Shown here: positions 7,520-16,562 of the stretch, piece after piece
How the letters are laid out: each line of letters starts with the position of its first letter
Numbering within the stretch: the first letter of the stretch is position 1
DNA from: JAYWXI01 sp036016955
GTDB lineage: Bacteria > Bacteroidota > Bacteroidia > Flavobacteriales > Weeksellaceae
Length of the DNA: 64,000 bases
Assembly: GCF_036016955.1 (NCBI RefSeq)
Contig: NZ_JAYWXI010000004.1
Location: forward strand, 1 to 64,000
Direction of reading: 5' to 3'
Made by a program: the position numbers and the translations under genes
Notes under the pieces: generated by a model
The model's database searches: none
What the model saw: only the letters and a program-made list of their open reading frames with translations
Told to the model about the DNA's origin: nothing

Positions 7520-8461
7520 CTATCGCCGCCCCGAAGAGCCTCCACGTCCTTGTGCCTCCCGAGCATCTCCCCGTGACCCTCCTTCTGAACTTCTGAACGT
7601 TCCTCCATTCTGCCCTCGGAATCCACCCCCGTTGGAAGCCCGCATTCCCGAATCACTCCCACGAGAAATTCCCACGGACGATTCTCTGGACGACTCCCTT
7701 ATTCCACCGCCATTGGAAGAACGGGAGGCCGATTCTGCCGTTCTAAAAGTTCCGCTTCCACTACGGTCGGGATTATTGGTTCTAAACGTGTTATTGCTCT
7801 GCCCCGAAGACCGGTAAGCCGTATTTCCATCCCTTAGCACTCCCACCGAACCATTATTACGTGGCTGATTCCATCCGTAACGCGTCCCCACATTTTGGTG
7901 ATAGACCTGTCGATTGATTCTGTAAACATTAATGTTTATGTTACGGTACCGAGGAAGCACATAATACGAATAATACCTCGGACGATAATAGTCTGCCCAG
8001 TAATTGGTATAATAAACCACAGGCACCACTCCACCAAAATACAAATCGTAATAAACCCGATACAGTCTCGCCCCTAAAATTCTCTCCAAAGCATAGAAAC
8101 GGTCGTAGTACCAACGGTTCGGATTCGCACGGTAATACCCACTCCAAACCGAAAACGAGGTAAACTGACGGTTCAGATCCAATATCATCTCAATCTGCCA
8201 AGGACTAAGACGGTATTGCCTAAAAAAACGATTCCAATTAACCCGATCAATACTCCTGCGGTAATCCGCATACACACTTCGGTAATAATCCTCCTGATAG
8301 TAATCGGCAGGATACTCATAGTAATAATCCTCCGGAAAATAATACTCCGCCTCGTCCCGCCAACCTTCGCTCTCATACCCCCATCCCCCCGAAACGGGAT
8401 AAGACTGAGCCTGCCCTAACGAAATCGCACCAAAAGCCAGTAACACTATTATCTTTCTCAT
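7520..8461 (-). CDS. Secreted tyrosine-rich protein with a Ser/Gly/Arg-rich tail
   Basis: I do not recognise an enzyme family. The 313-residue protein starts with a clear signal peptide (MRKIIVLLAFGAISLGQAQ, cleavage after about residue 19). Residues 20-70 are acidic and very rich in tyrosine (DYYYEYPADYYQEDYY and similar). A middle part at about 70-190 contains WQIEMILDLNRQF and many Tyr/Arg/Asn residues. The last 120 residues are low-complexity Ser, Gly, Arg and Asn (GGGFRGQNGGTFRSSEGG and similar) and end GRGGSSGRR. The product is probably exported to the periplasm or outer surface. The composition would suit a structural, adhesive or matrix role, but that is inference. It has its own terminator. 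Confidence 0.75.
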   Translation of the reverse strand: MRKIIVLLAFGAISLGQAQSYPVSGGWGYESEGWRDEAEYYFPEDYYYEYPADYYQEDYYRSVYADYRRSIDRVNWNRFFRQYRLSPWQIEMILDLNRQFTSFSVWSGYYRANPNRWYYDRFYALERILGARLYRVYYDLYFGGVVPVVYYTNYWADYYRPRYYSYYVLPRYRNININVYRINRQVYHQNVGTRYGWNQPRNNGSVGVLRDGNTAYRSSGQSNNTFRTNNPDRSGSGTFRTAESASRSSNGGGIRESSRESSVGISRGSDSGMRASNGGGFRGQNGGTFRSSEGGSRGDAREAQGRGGSSGRR

Positions 8462-8528
8462 CTTTTATGTTTTTTATTAAAGAATTATACAAAATCTCTT
8501 CCATTTTTTGACTTTTGGATAAAAAAAA

Positions 8529-8568
8529 GAGAACGAGGTTAAAAAACTTTCGTTTTCTCCTCGTTCTC
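8529..8568 (-). terminator. Rho-independent terminator after malQ
   Basis: A perfect stem, GAGAACGAGG (8529-8538) with CCTCGTTCTC (8559-8568), and a 20-nt loop are followed on the minus strand by a run of eight T. It lies 30 bp past the malQ stop. Confidence 0.75.
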
Positions 8569-8598
8569 ATCATCCGATTTCCTCGAGATACAGAAGGT

Positions 8599-11256
8599 TT
8601 ATCCCCTTCCAGAGTCCTTCACCCAAGAAGCTATTTTTTGATTGAAAGCCTCTTCCGACTTCAACCGTTCCAAATCCAAATGCATTCGGTAACGCCAATA
8701 GTGTGGGAAAATAGCCGGTACATTAATCCGCTCGTCGTCCACATTCTCATTTCTCAGAGTTATATCCGTAGCCAAAAATTCCTGTATCGGGAAAATAGCC
8801 AACATCGCCTCATTATACAAATGCTGCTTCATGATGATTTCCGCCAACTCCGGCTGCAAATCGCCAGGAGCCGTTCCCCACTGCCCCAACTGCCGATTGA
8901 AATAATGCTGCGTAAGCCCACGGTCTTCATTCCACCACTGGCGCAACGTGGAACTGTCATGAGACGACGCCGTAACCACATTAAGATAAGACGCCTCCTT
9001 CGGATTATACCAAAGGCTATTGTCCGCCGGCATCCGTTGGACTTTCAGAGCCGTAATAGCCAAACGATCCATCACCTGAGGAACGCAATCGGGCACCAAT
9101 CCCAAGTCTTCTCCACAAATCAGCATATCCGTAGCATTGAGAATCACCGGAAGCTTCTCCATCGCACTCTGATACCAAAGCCCGTCCTGACGTCTGAAGA
9201 AATAATCCACATAAAGCTCGTCAATCGCTTGCTTCTCCCAGTCGGAAAGGTATTTGAACGATTCGGTTTTCTGCACATTAAACCTCGGATGGTAAACCCG
9301 CTCTCCATTCTCTTTTTCCTCCTCAAGGAAAAGCACATTCGCACTTAGCGCAATGAGTTTTTCCTCCGCCCAATCGTGAGGATACTCCTCAAAATAAGCC
9401 TTCAGCTTACGCTGCGTATCGTACGCTTCCTTAAAGCTATACGTACCATCGAAATGGTCATTCATAAAATGCTCCCGAATCGTATCCCGCTCATAGCCAA
9501 ACAAATCCCAAAGAATTTGATCATTAATATACGGCTTGCAATAGCGATCGTAACGGAATGGTATATGCCGCGCACCAAACTCTTCCTCCCGCACCGGAAC
9601 CGCCGGATAAAAATACCCCAAAATCCCCTGCGTAGCAGAGATCGGCATCCTCCAAATTCGGAAAAACCCTAAAATATGGTCGATGCGCATCGCATCAAAA
9701 TAGGTTTCCAACGCTTTAAAACGATTCTTCCACCAAGTATATCCGTCCTGCTTCATCGCCTCCCAATTGTAGGTCGGGAACTCCCAATTCTGCCCCAAAT
9801 CCGTAAACTGATCTGGTGGAGCCCCCGCTTGAAAATCCATTCCAAATAATTCGGGCTCCGTCCATGCCTCCACCGAGTAGCGGTAGATCCCAATTGGCAA
9901 ATCCCCCTTCACCGAAATCCCCAAGCCATGCGTATAATCAATCGCATCGGTAAGCTGCAAATGCAACTGGTATTGCACCCAAGCATGAAGCATGATGTTT
10001 TTGTACTCCTTATGCTTCGGCGAATACATCGGCGAAACCTTCCCCGCTATGTATTTCTTGTGCGTCTTCCACTCTCCAAAGTTGGGCGTTTTGTATTTAT
10101 CCCTCTGAACGCAAAACGCCGCATAAGGCAACAACCACGCCTCATTTTCCTTTACGAATTTTTTAAAATCCTTATCCTTTAAAATCGCTTCCTCATTGGC
10201 TTCAAAAATCGCCTTAATGTATTTCCACTTTCCGGAAATCATCCGCTCGTAATCAATCAGAGGTAAAGCATTGAGCGCCGTTTTCTCCTCATAATACGCT
10301 TCAACCAAATCCTTAGGCAAAGGATAATCCAACCCCTCCACAGACAAATACTGCGGATGAAGCGCATAAACCGAAATCGCCGCATAAGGGTAAGAGTCCG
10401 TCCAAGTGTAATTGGCCGTCGTATCATTAATCGGAAGAATCTGTATAATCCCCAAATCCGTCGCCTTGGCCCAATCCGCTAAAAGCTTAAGATCCGAAAA
10501 CTCTCCAACCCCAAAACCATTCGCACTACGCAAAGAGAAAACAGGCACAGCCACCCCCGCACTACGATACAATTCGTGAGACTGATAGCGGAAATAATGA
10601 TCCGCCTGAATCTGAAGCACATTCTTATCTCCATTCGGTTCTGCCCAGCGGTTTCCGCCGTATTCCAACCCAAGCACCTCCCCCGTTCTCACATCCATAA
10701 TGCCGTATTTATACTGGATAGGAGCATTCCCCTCCAGTCCAACCGCCACTTCCCAAACCCCATAATCCGTCTGATTCATCGGCACAGCTCCAGAATAAGC
10801 CCAAGCCCCGAGAGCTTCGTGGTTCCCTAAAAGCACCAACCTCCAGTCGGGATGGTATAACGGAGCCTCCAACCGAAACAGATGCGTATGCTTCTTCTGC
10901 ACCGCCGCTTTCTCCGGACGAAAGCCCGTAAGCTTATTTTTAAGGATTTTATTATTCAGGTAATTTTCAGGAAAATTCTTAAGATTCCAAACATCATAAA
11001 CCCGGTATTCGTCATAAGAGTGAACCAAATTCAAGCCATGCAAAGCATACTCCTCGTCCAAAACATTCCCGCCTTCATCCGTCAGTTGGTACTTGTAAGA
11101 AAGCGATTTGGAAAAATAATCCACCTCCACCGTCCAATTCCCGTCCGCACCGTAAGCCATGACGTGGTATTTCGGTTCCTGGCCTTCCTCCAGCAGCACC
11201 AGCTGCAATCGCTCGCCCATCCGGGTTCGAAAGTTTACGTTAAAATATAGTTTCAT
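8599..11256 (-). CDS. malQ: 4-alpha-glucanotransferase with N-terminal starch-binding modules
   Basis: This GH77 amylomaltase transfers alpha-1,4-glucan segments between malto-oligosaccharides in the cytoplasm. The protein has 885 residues. Two CBM20-like starch-binding modules (about 1-110 and 125-230) come first, the second with WRLVLLGNHEALGAW. The GH77 barrel follows from about residue 240. The predicted nucleophile is Asp526 in MRIDHILGFFRIW, the acid/base is Glu716 in CGEDLG, and the third aspartate lies in SSHDSST. The CBM20-CBM20-GH77 layout is that of the DPE2-type enzymes known from plants and Bacteroidota. No glycogen synthase, phosphorylase or amylase gene lies nearby. A terminator follows. 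Confidence 0.93.
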   Translation of the reverse strand: MKLYFNVNFRTRMGERLQLVLLEEGQEPKYHVMAYGADGNWTVEVDYFSKSLSYKYQLTDEGGNVLDEEYALHGLNLVHSYDEYRVYDVWNLKNFPENYLNNKILKNKLTGFRPEKAAVQKKHTHLFRLEAPLYHPDWRLVLLGNHEALGAWAYSGAVPMNQTDYGVWEVAVGLEGNAPIQYKYGIMDVRTGEVLGLEYGGNRWAEPNGDKNVLQIQADHYFRYQSHELYRSAGVAVPVFSLRSANGFGVGEFSDLKLLADWAKATDLGIIQILPINDTTANYTWTDSYPYAAISVYALHPQYLSVEGLDYPLPKDLVEAYYEEKTALNALPLIDYERMISGKWKYIKAIFEANEEAILKDKDFKKFVKENEAWLLPYAAFCVQRDKYKTPNFGEWKTHKKYIAGKVSPMYSPKHKEYKNIMLHAWVQYQLHLQLTDAIDYTHGLGISVKGDLPIGIYRYSVEAWTEPELFGMDFQAGAPPDQFTDLGQNWEFPTYNWEAMKQDGYTWWKNRFKALETYFDAMRIDHILGFFRIWRMPISATQGILGYFYPAVPVREEEFGARHIPFRYDRYCKPYINDQILWDLFGYERDTIREHFMNDHFDGTYSFKEAYDTQRKLKAYFEEYPHDWAEEKLIALSANVLFLEEEKENGERVYHPRFNVQKTESFKYLSDWEKQAIDELYVDYFFRRQDGLWYQSAMEKLPVILNATDMLICGEDLGLVPDCVPQVMDRLAITALKVQRMPADNSLWYNPKEASYLNVVTASSHDSSTLRQWWNEDRGLTQHYFNRQLGQWGTAPGDLQPELAEIIMKQHLYNEAMLAIFPIQEFLATDITLRNENVDDERINVPAIFPHYWRYRMHLDLERLKSEEAFNQKIASWVKDSGRG

Positions 11257-11387
11257 AATAAAGAATCCTTTTTAGATTTTAAAGCCTGCAAGTTAGCAAT
11301 TCTAAAAACAAAAGCCGATAACAAACGCTTTTTTTTTCAGATGATTTTTAGCAGTTTACCAACTGATTACCATGACCTTATAAAACA

Positions 11388-11413
11388 AAAACTCCGGCTC
11401 GCGCCAGAGTTTT
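11388..11413 (-). terminator. Rho-independent terminator after cysS
   Basis: The stem is AAAACTCCGGC (11388-11398) with GCCAGAGTTTT (11403-11413), with one internal C-A mismatch. It is followed on the minus strand by TTTTTGTTTTA and lies 25 bp past the cysS stop. Confidence 0.7.
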
Positions 11414-11437
11414 ATCCGTCAAAGAAAAGAATGCCTT

Positions 11438-12904
11438 TTAGTTCAAGCTATAAGTCGTCCCGTTCTTACCGTCCTTTAGCTCAATACCTTCCGCCTGCAA
11501 GCGGTCCCGAATTTCATCGGAAAGCGCCCAATTTTTAGCCTTTCTCGCTTGATTGCGAAGCTCTATAAGCACCCCGAGGGTCGCATCCAGCTTGGAATGG
11601 TTGTTTTCTTCCACAGCCTGCAACCCCAAAACATCAAACACCAATTGATCCATATGCTCTCTAAGCGCCTCCAAGTCCTCGAATGACAGCTTCCCTTTAC
11701 CTTCTTTGAGCCCAAAGATATACTTAACAGCCTCGAAAAGATGCGCAATAAGAATCGGGGAGTTAAAATCGTCCGTTAATGCTTCCACACATTTTTCATG
11801 CCATGCCCCTACATCAAACCCTTCGGAAGCCGAAGACGAAGCCTCCAACTGCCCGAGTAACTTCACCGCCTCCATCAAACGCTGGAAACCTTTCTCGCTG
11901 GCCAACAAAGCCTCATTAGACAAATCCACCACACTACGATAATGCGCCTGTAAAAAGAAAAAACGCACGACCGAAGGGTGAAACGGTTTCTCAAAAAACG
12001 TATTATCGCCCGTAACCAGTTCCATCGGCAAAATCGTATTTCCCGTGGACTTGCTCATTTTCTGCCCGTTCATGGTAAGCATATTGGCATGCATCCAGTA
12101 GTTCACCGGAGCGGTTCCGTTGCAAGCCGTCCCCTGTGCAATCTCACACTCGTGGTGAGGGAACTTCAAATCCATACCGCCTCCATGAATATCAAAACGA
12201 TCCCCCAAATACTTCGTACTCATAGCCGTACACTCCAAGTGCCACCCCGGAAAACCTTCCCCCCAAGGCGAAGGCCATTTCATAATATGCTCCGGCGAAG
12301 CCTTTTTCCAAAGCGCAAAATCCTGAGGGTTCTTTTTCTCATCCTGACCGTCCAAACTCCGGGTATTGGCAAAAAGCTCATCAATATTTCGTTTGCTGAG
12401 CTCCCCATAGTTCCCTCCTTTTTCATTATACGCCCGCACATCAAAATAAACCGACCCATTACTCTCATACGCATACCCCATAGCCAAAAGACGCTTGGTC
12501 AATTCCAGCTGCTCAATAATATGCCCCGTGGCCGTAGGCTCGATGTTCGGAGGCAAAAGATTGAACAACTGAAGCACATTATGAAAATCCACCGTATACT
12601 TTTGAACAATCTCCATAGGCTCCAGTTTTTCCAAACGGGACTGTTTGACAAAGCGGTCATTTTCCACCGTACCATCGTCCGTCAAATGCCCCGCATCCGT
12701 GATATTGCGCACATAGCGCACCTTATACCCCAAATACTGCAACACACGGTACACCAAATCAAACGACAAAAAGGTTCTCACATTCCCCATATGCACATTA
12801 CTGTACACGGTAGGACCGCAAACGTACATTCCCACGTGGCCGTCCAACAAAGGCTTAAACACTTCTTTTTCCCCTGTCAGGGAGTTGTATATTTTCAGAT
12901 TCAT
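11438..12904 (-). CDS. cysS: Cysteine--tRNA ligase
   Basis: This class I aminoacyl-tRNA synthetase charges tRNA-Cys. It has 488 residues, normal for the family. The HIGH-type motif is in GPTVYSNVHMGN (about residues 30-41). Zinc ligands are a Cys of the CGPTVY segment plus Cys/His of HLECTAMS and FPHHECEIAQ. The KMSKS loop is GQKMSKSTGN, and the anticodon-binding helical tail ends in DGKNGTTYSLN. It starts at the ATG at 12904, with folE 57 bp upstream on the same strand, so the two may share a transcript. A terminator follows its stop. Confidence 0.97.
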   Translation of the reverse strand: MNLKIYNSLTGEKEVFKPLLDGHVGMYVCGPTVYSNVHMGNVRTFLSFDLVYRVLQYLGYKVRYVRNITDAGHLTDDGTVENDRFVKQSRLEKLEPMEIVQKYTVDFHNVLQLFNLLPPNIEPTATGHIIEQLELTKRLLAMGYAYESNGSVYFDVRAYNEKGGNYGELSKRNIDELFANTRSLDGQDEKKNPQDFALWKKASPEHIMKWPSPWGEGFPGWHLECTAMSTKYLGDRFDIHGGGMDLKFPHHECEIAQGTACNGTAPVNYWMHANMLTMNGQKMSKSTGNTILPMELVTGDNTFFEKPFHPSVVRFFFLQAHYRSVVDLSNEALLASEKGFQRLMEAVKLLGQLEASSSASEGFDVGAWHEKCVEALTDDFNSPILIAHLFEAVKYIFGLKEGKGKLSFEDLEALREHMDQLVFDVLGLQAVEENNHSKLDATLGVLIELRNQARKAKNWALSDEIRDRLQAEGIELKDGKNGTTYSLN

Positions 12905-12961
12905 CCGAATGTCTAAAATTTTTGGTTGATAAAAATGTTCTCTTGTTTCCCTTTTGTTGCT

Positions 12962-13624
12962 CTAATCAATTTTGGCGTGGCTTCCTACGTAATGCAGAAA
13001 TTCCTGCCTCGTAATAGGGTTGGTTCTAAAAATTCCGCTCAATTCCGCAGTAATGGTAGAACTTGCCGTGTCCTTTATTCCCCGACAATTCACGCAAAGG
13101 TGCTTCGCATCGATAATGCACGCCACGTCCTTCGTCCCCAAAGCCTCCTTCAGGGCATCCACAATCTGCATGGTCAAACGCTCCTGAACCTGAGGCCGTT
13201 TCGCATAATAATCCACAATCCGATTAATCTTGGAAAGCCCGATAACCTCCCCGTTAGAAATGTAAGCCACGTGCGCCCGCCCTATAATAGGCAAAAAATG
13301 ATGCTCGCAAAACGAATACACCGTAATGTCCTTTTCCACCAGCATTTGGCGGTACTTGTATTTATTTGAAAACGTCGAGATCCCCGGCTTGTTTTCGGGA
13401 AGAAGTCCTCCGAAAATTTCGTTCACGTACATTTTAGCCACCCTTTTGGGCGAATCCTTCAGGGAATCGTCCGTCATGTCCAACCCCAAGGTCTCCATAA
13501 TGGCTGCAAAATGCCCCTCGATAATTTTTATTTTTTCCTGAGGCGTTTTATCAAAAGCATCTCCGCGCAACGGCGTGTGATCTTTTCCGGTGAACAAATC
13601 GTCGTCATTATCAAAAGTATCCAT
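12962..13624 (-). CDS. folE: GTP cyclohydrolase I
   Basis: This enzyme converts GTP to 7,8-dihydroneopterin triphosphate, the entry step of tetrahydrofolate or pterin synthesis. The 220-residue protein has the zinc and catalytic residues in SFCEHHFLPIIGRAHVAYI and the second zinc cysteine in HLCVNCRGIKD. The family motif LSKINRIVDYYAKRPQVQERL is present between them. The first 35 residues are acidic and poorly conserved. A minus-strand -7 element, TAATTTTG (13658-13651), lies about 27 bp upstream of the ATG. It is divergent from acpP and upstream of cysS. Confidence 0.96.
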   Translation of the reverse strand: MDTFDNDDDLFTGKDHTPLRGDAFDKTPQEKIKIIEGHFAAIMETLGLDMTDDSLKDSPKRVAKMYVNEIFGGLLPENKPGISTFSNKYKYRQMLVEKDITVYSFCEHHFLPIIGRAHVAYISNGEVIGLSKINRIVDYYAKRPQVQERLTMQIVDALKEALGTKDVACIIDAKHLCVNCRGIKDTASSTITAELSGIFRTNPITRQEFLHYVGSHAKID

Positions 13625-13754
13625 AGAACCTATAACTAGTTTATTGCACGCAAAATTAACGATTTAAAATGGCATTATCGTTTTTTTCGCCAAGATATCC
13701 TCTGCCCTTTAAAAACGAAACGCAACCTAAAGTTGTAAAAAGCTTCAAAAAAAG

Positions 13755-13783
13755 TTAATTTCATAAAGAATTTTTTATATTTG
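13755..13783 (+). promoter_or_regulatory. Promoter of acpP-fabF-rnc-pyk
   Basis: A perfect -7 element, TATATTTG (13776-13783), is preceded by TTA (13755-13757, one mismatch to TTG) at a distance of 18 nt. It lies 35 bp upstream of the acpP ATG. Confidence 0.5.
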
Positions 13784-13818
13784 CACCAGCTAAAACAATA
13801 ATTAAAAATAATAAAGTT

Positions 13819-14058
13819 ATGTCAGACATTGCATCAAGAGTTAAAGCTATCATCGCCGATAAGCTTGACGTTGAAGAAACAGAAGTAACTCCAGAAGCTA
13901 GCTTCACCAATGATTTAGGTGCTGATTCTTTGGATACCGTAGAACTTATCATGGAATTTGAAAAGGAATTCAACATCCAAATCCCTGATGACCAAGCCGA
14001 GAAAATCACTACTGTAGGTCATGCGATTGCTTATATCGAAGAAGTTGTTAACAAATAA
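13819..14058 (+). CDS. acpP: Acyl carrier protein
   Basis: ACP carries the growing acyl chain in fatty acid synthesis on a 4'-phosphopantetheine arm. The protein has 79 residues and is acidic. The attachment site is Ser37 in GADSLDTVEL. Helix II (SLDTVELIMEFEKEF), which docks partner enzymes, is intact. It lies 28 bp upstream of fabF, the usual pairing, and is the first gene of the unit. The promoter lies directly upstream. Confidence 0.97.
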   Translation: MSDIASRVKAIIADKLDVEETEVTPEASFTNDLGADSLDTVELIMEFEKEFNIQIPDDQAEKITTVGHAIAYIEEVVNK

Positions 14059-14086
14059 TCTATTGACGGATTAATTAATTTAATTT

Positions 14087-15331
14087 ATGGAATTAAAAAG
14101 AGTAGTTGTAACAGGTTTTGGTGCAATAACGCCAATTGGCAATAACGCAAAAGAATACTGGGAAGGCCTGGTAAAGGGCAAGAGCGGAGCCGCTCCAATT
14201 ACTCTTTTTGATGCCTCCAACTTCAAAACAAAGTTCGCCTGCGAGGTAAAGAACTTTAATCCTTTGGACCACTTCGATAAAAAGGAGTCCAAAAAAATGG
14301 ATCGTAACACTTGGTTCGGTATTGTAGCGGCCCGCGAAGCCATCGCCCATGCCTCTCTTATGGAGAGCGAGGTGGATAAAAACCGCGTCGGGGTCGTTTG
14401 GGGATCGGGCATCGGAGGCCTTGAGACATTCGAAACCGAAGTTTTGGGCTGGGCGAATACCGATATTCCGAGATTCAATCCCTTCTTTATTCCGAAAATG
14501 ATTGCCGACATCACCCCGGGACACATTTCCATGGAATACGGCTTTCACGGTCCTAACTACACAACGGTATCGGCTTGTGCCTCTTCGGCCAATGCCTTGA
14601 TTGACGCCAAAATGCTCATCCAACTCAATAAGGCCGACGTGATTGTTTGCGGAGGTTCCGAGGCAGCCGTAACGGCTAGTGGAGTGGGTGGATTCAACGC
14701 CATGATGGCGCTTTCCACTAGAAACGACAGCCCTCAAACAGCTTCTCGCCCGTTCGACAAAGACCGTGACGGTTTTGTTTTGGGAGAAGGGGCCGGATGC
14801 ATCGTTTTGGAAGAGTACGAACACGCCGTAAAAAGAGGAGCAACCATCTACGCCGAACTAAAAGGCGGAGGAATGAGTGCGGATGCCTATCACATGACAG
14901 CCCCTCATCCCGAAGGACTGGGTGCCTACCTCGTGATGAAAAACTGTTTGGAAGATGCCGGTCTTACGGCCAACGACGTGGATCACATCAATATGCACGG
15001 AACGTCGACTCCATTGGGAGACATCGCCGAATCCAGCGCCATTTCCAAGCTCTTGGGCGAACATGCCTACGACATCCAAATCAACTCCACAAAATCCATG
15101 ACAGGACACCTCTTGGGTGCCGCAGGAGTGATTGAAGCCATCGCAGCGCTTAATACCATCATCCACGGTATCGTTCCGCCGACCATCAACCACTTTACCG
15201 ACGACGAAAAAATCGACAACCGTCTGAACTTCACCTTCAACCACGCCGTGGAGAAGCAAGTGGACGTTGCCATGAGTAACACTTTTGGTTTCGGAGGTCA
15301 TAACGCCTGCGTTTTGTTCAAGAAAATCTAA
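14087..15331 (+). CDS. fabF: 3-oxoacyl-[acyl-carrier-protein] synthase II
   Basis: KAS II condenses malonyl-ACP with acyl-ACP in fatty acid elongation. The protein has 414 residues. The catalytic triad is Cys164 (in TVSACASSANA), His304 (in INMHGTSTPLGD) and His341 (in KSMTGHLLGAAG). The C-terminal glycine-rich NTFGFGGHNACV completes the thiolase fold. It follows acpP by 28 bp, and the rnc ATG follows its stop by 15 bp, so the genes are very likely cotranscribed. Confidence 0.97.
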   Translation: MELKRVVVTGFGAITPIGNNAKEYWEGLVKGKSGAAPITLFDASNFKTKFACEVKNFNPLDHFDKKESKKMDRNTWFGIVAAREAIAHASLMESEVDKNRVGVVWGSGIGGLETFETEVLGWANTDIPRFNPFFIPKMIADITPGHISMEYGFHGPNYTTVSACASSANALIDAKMLIQLNKADVIVCGGSEAAVTASGVGGFNAMMALSTRNDSPQTASRPFDKDRDGFVLGEGAGCIVLEEYEHAVKRGATIYAELKGGGMSADAYHMTAPHPEGLGAYLVMKNCLEDAGLTANDVDHINMHGTSTPLGDIAESSAISKLLGEHAYDIQINSTKSMTGHLLGAAGVIEAIAALNTIIHGIVPPTINHFTDDEKIDNRLNFTFNHAVEKQVDVAMSNTFGFGGHNACVLFKKI

Positions 15332-15346
15332 TCTTTGATTGACGGA

Positions 15347-16117
15347 ATGGAGTTGCGGAAATACTTTTCTAAATTCCTCACCAGAAAACCCCCGAAAAGA
15401 AAAATATTTTCCGAAAGGGATTTAAGGCTCGGAACAAGCATCCAAAAAATAATAGGCCAACCCGTACGCCATATTGAGCTCTATCGGGAAGCTTTTTCGT
15501 TGAAGGTTTCCTCCGAGAAAAACAACAAAAACTACGAACGTTTGGAATTTTTAGGCGATTCGATTTTAGGCTCGGTCATCGCCTTCTATCTCTATCAGAC
15601 CTACCCCTCTGCAAACGAAGGGTTTCTGACCCAAATGAAATCCAAAATCGTCAACCGAAAAAACCTCAACAAAATAGGAGACGAACTCAAACTAAAAAGC
15701 CTCATTCAAAATCCCGGATCCTCATCCCTTAGTGAGAATATCAGCGGAAATTTGTTTGAAGCCCTCATAGGAGCCGTCTATTTGGACATTGGTTACGAAG
15801 CCTGCCAAAACATCATCCTCCAAAAGTTACTCACCGCAAAAGACATTAACAAGCTCGAAAATAAAATCGTAAGCTACAAAAGTTTGCTTTTGGAATGGTC
15901 TCAAAAACGCAAAGTAGCTCTCCGATACGAAACCCATGAGGAGCACCAAGGCAACAAAACCATCGTTTTTCGAAGCCATGTGATGATCGACAACCAAAAA
16001 ATTGCCAATGCCGTAGACACTTCGAAAAAAAAATCAGAAGAAAAAGCCGCCCAAAGAGCCTTCTACACCCTGAACAAAAAAGAACACATCCTTGAAAAAA
16101 ACAAAACTTTCTCTTGA
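15347..16117 (+). CDS. rnc: Ribonuclease III
   Basis: RNase III cleaves double-stranded RNA. It processes rRNA precursors, and in type II CRISPR systems usually also the crRNA:tracrRNA duplex. The RNase III signature ERLEFLGDSIL, with its metal-binding Glu and Asp, lies near residue 65, and the second acidic site is in NLFEALIGAVYLD. A C-terminal double-stranded-RNA-binding domain follows (about 175-245). I chose the ATG at 15347; a TTG at 15335 in the same frame is possible. The basic N-terminus (KFLTRKPPKRKIF) is a modest extension. Its end overlaps the next gene by 26 bp. Confidence 0.95.
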   Translation: MELRKYFSKFLTRKPPKRKIFSERDLRLGTSIQKIIGQPVRHIELYREAFSLKVSSEKNNKNYERLEFLGDSILGSVIAFYLYQTYPSANEGFLTQMKSKIVNRKNLNKIGDELKLKSLIQNPGSSSLSENISGNLFEALIGAVYLDIGYEACQNIILQKLLTAKDINKLENKIVSYKSLLLEWSQKRKVALRYETHEEHQGNKTIVFRSHVMIDNQKIANAVDTSKKKSEEKAAQRAFYTLNKKEHILEKNKTFS

Positions 16118-16562
16118 TTATGACGAAGACGAACCCCTTACCCTTGGACTGGTAAGGCTGAGTAAACCTCTCCCGGATTACGAATTTTTTTACCATCTCA
16201 ACCGCCTTACCGACTACGGCTTTTCCCGGATTGAAGATTTAAAAATCGAGAAAACCTATTACCGTTACCACCATCCCTGCTTCAGCACCTACGACGAAAA
16301 ACTTCAACTGAAAATTTGGTTTATTGCCAATAAAAGCTCCGAATCTTTTAAAAAACAAGAAATTACCGAGCTGTTTACCGAAGAAAATGAAACTCATTAC
16401 CTCCTTCCCGAACACCGCGAAACAGACTATCTTATAAAAACGTCGGAAGGGTTTAGCGATTTTTCACTAATTTTGCAACCGAAAAGTCTTTTATTTCCCA
16501 TACAAGACTTTCAACTGGACTCCTCTTCGGAGTTTTATAAAATAATTCTATACTATGAATAA
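16092..16562 (+). CDS. IPExxxVDY family protein
   Basis: This is a small conserved protein of unknown function (156 residues) found in Flavobacteriia. The family signature appears as PEHRETDY at residues 106-113 (IPExxxVDY in most members). The rest is acidic and aromatic, without a signal peptide or membrane segment, so it should be cytoplasmic. The only suitable start in frame is TTG at 16092, which overlaps rnc by 26 bp. Its end overlaps pyk by 8 bp, so three genes are interlocked and probably translationally coupled. Its place between rnc and pyk supports the assignment, but I cannot name a role. Confidence 0.75.
   Translation: MKKTKLSLDYDEDEPLTLGLVRLSKPLPDYEFFYHLNRLTDYGFSRIEDLKIEKTYYRYHHPCFSTYDEKLQLKIWFIANKSSESFKKQEITELFTEENETHYLLPEHRETDYLIKTSEGFSDFSLILQPKSLLFPIQDFQLDSSSEFYKIILYYE

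Noticed and set aside
8515..9348. A 277-codon plus-strand frame opposite malQ
   Set aside because: It is antisense to a clear GH77 gene, has no recognisable motif and has a composition typical of a shadow frame.
11218..11235. A tRNA T-loop-like GGGTTCGAA
   Set aside because: It lies in the first codons of malQ and no cloverleaf can be built around it. I found no tRNA elsewhere in the window.
11978..12916. A 312-codon plus-strand frame opposite cysS
   Set aside because: It lies wholly antisense to a conserved synthetase and shows no protein-like pattern (rich in His, Arg and Ile).
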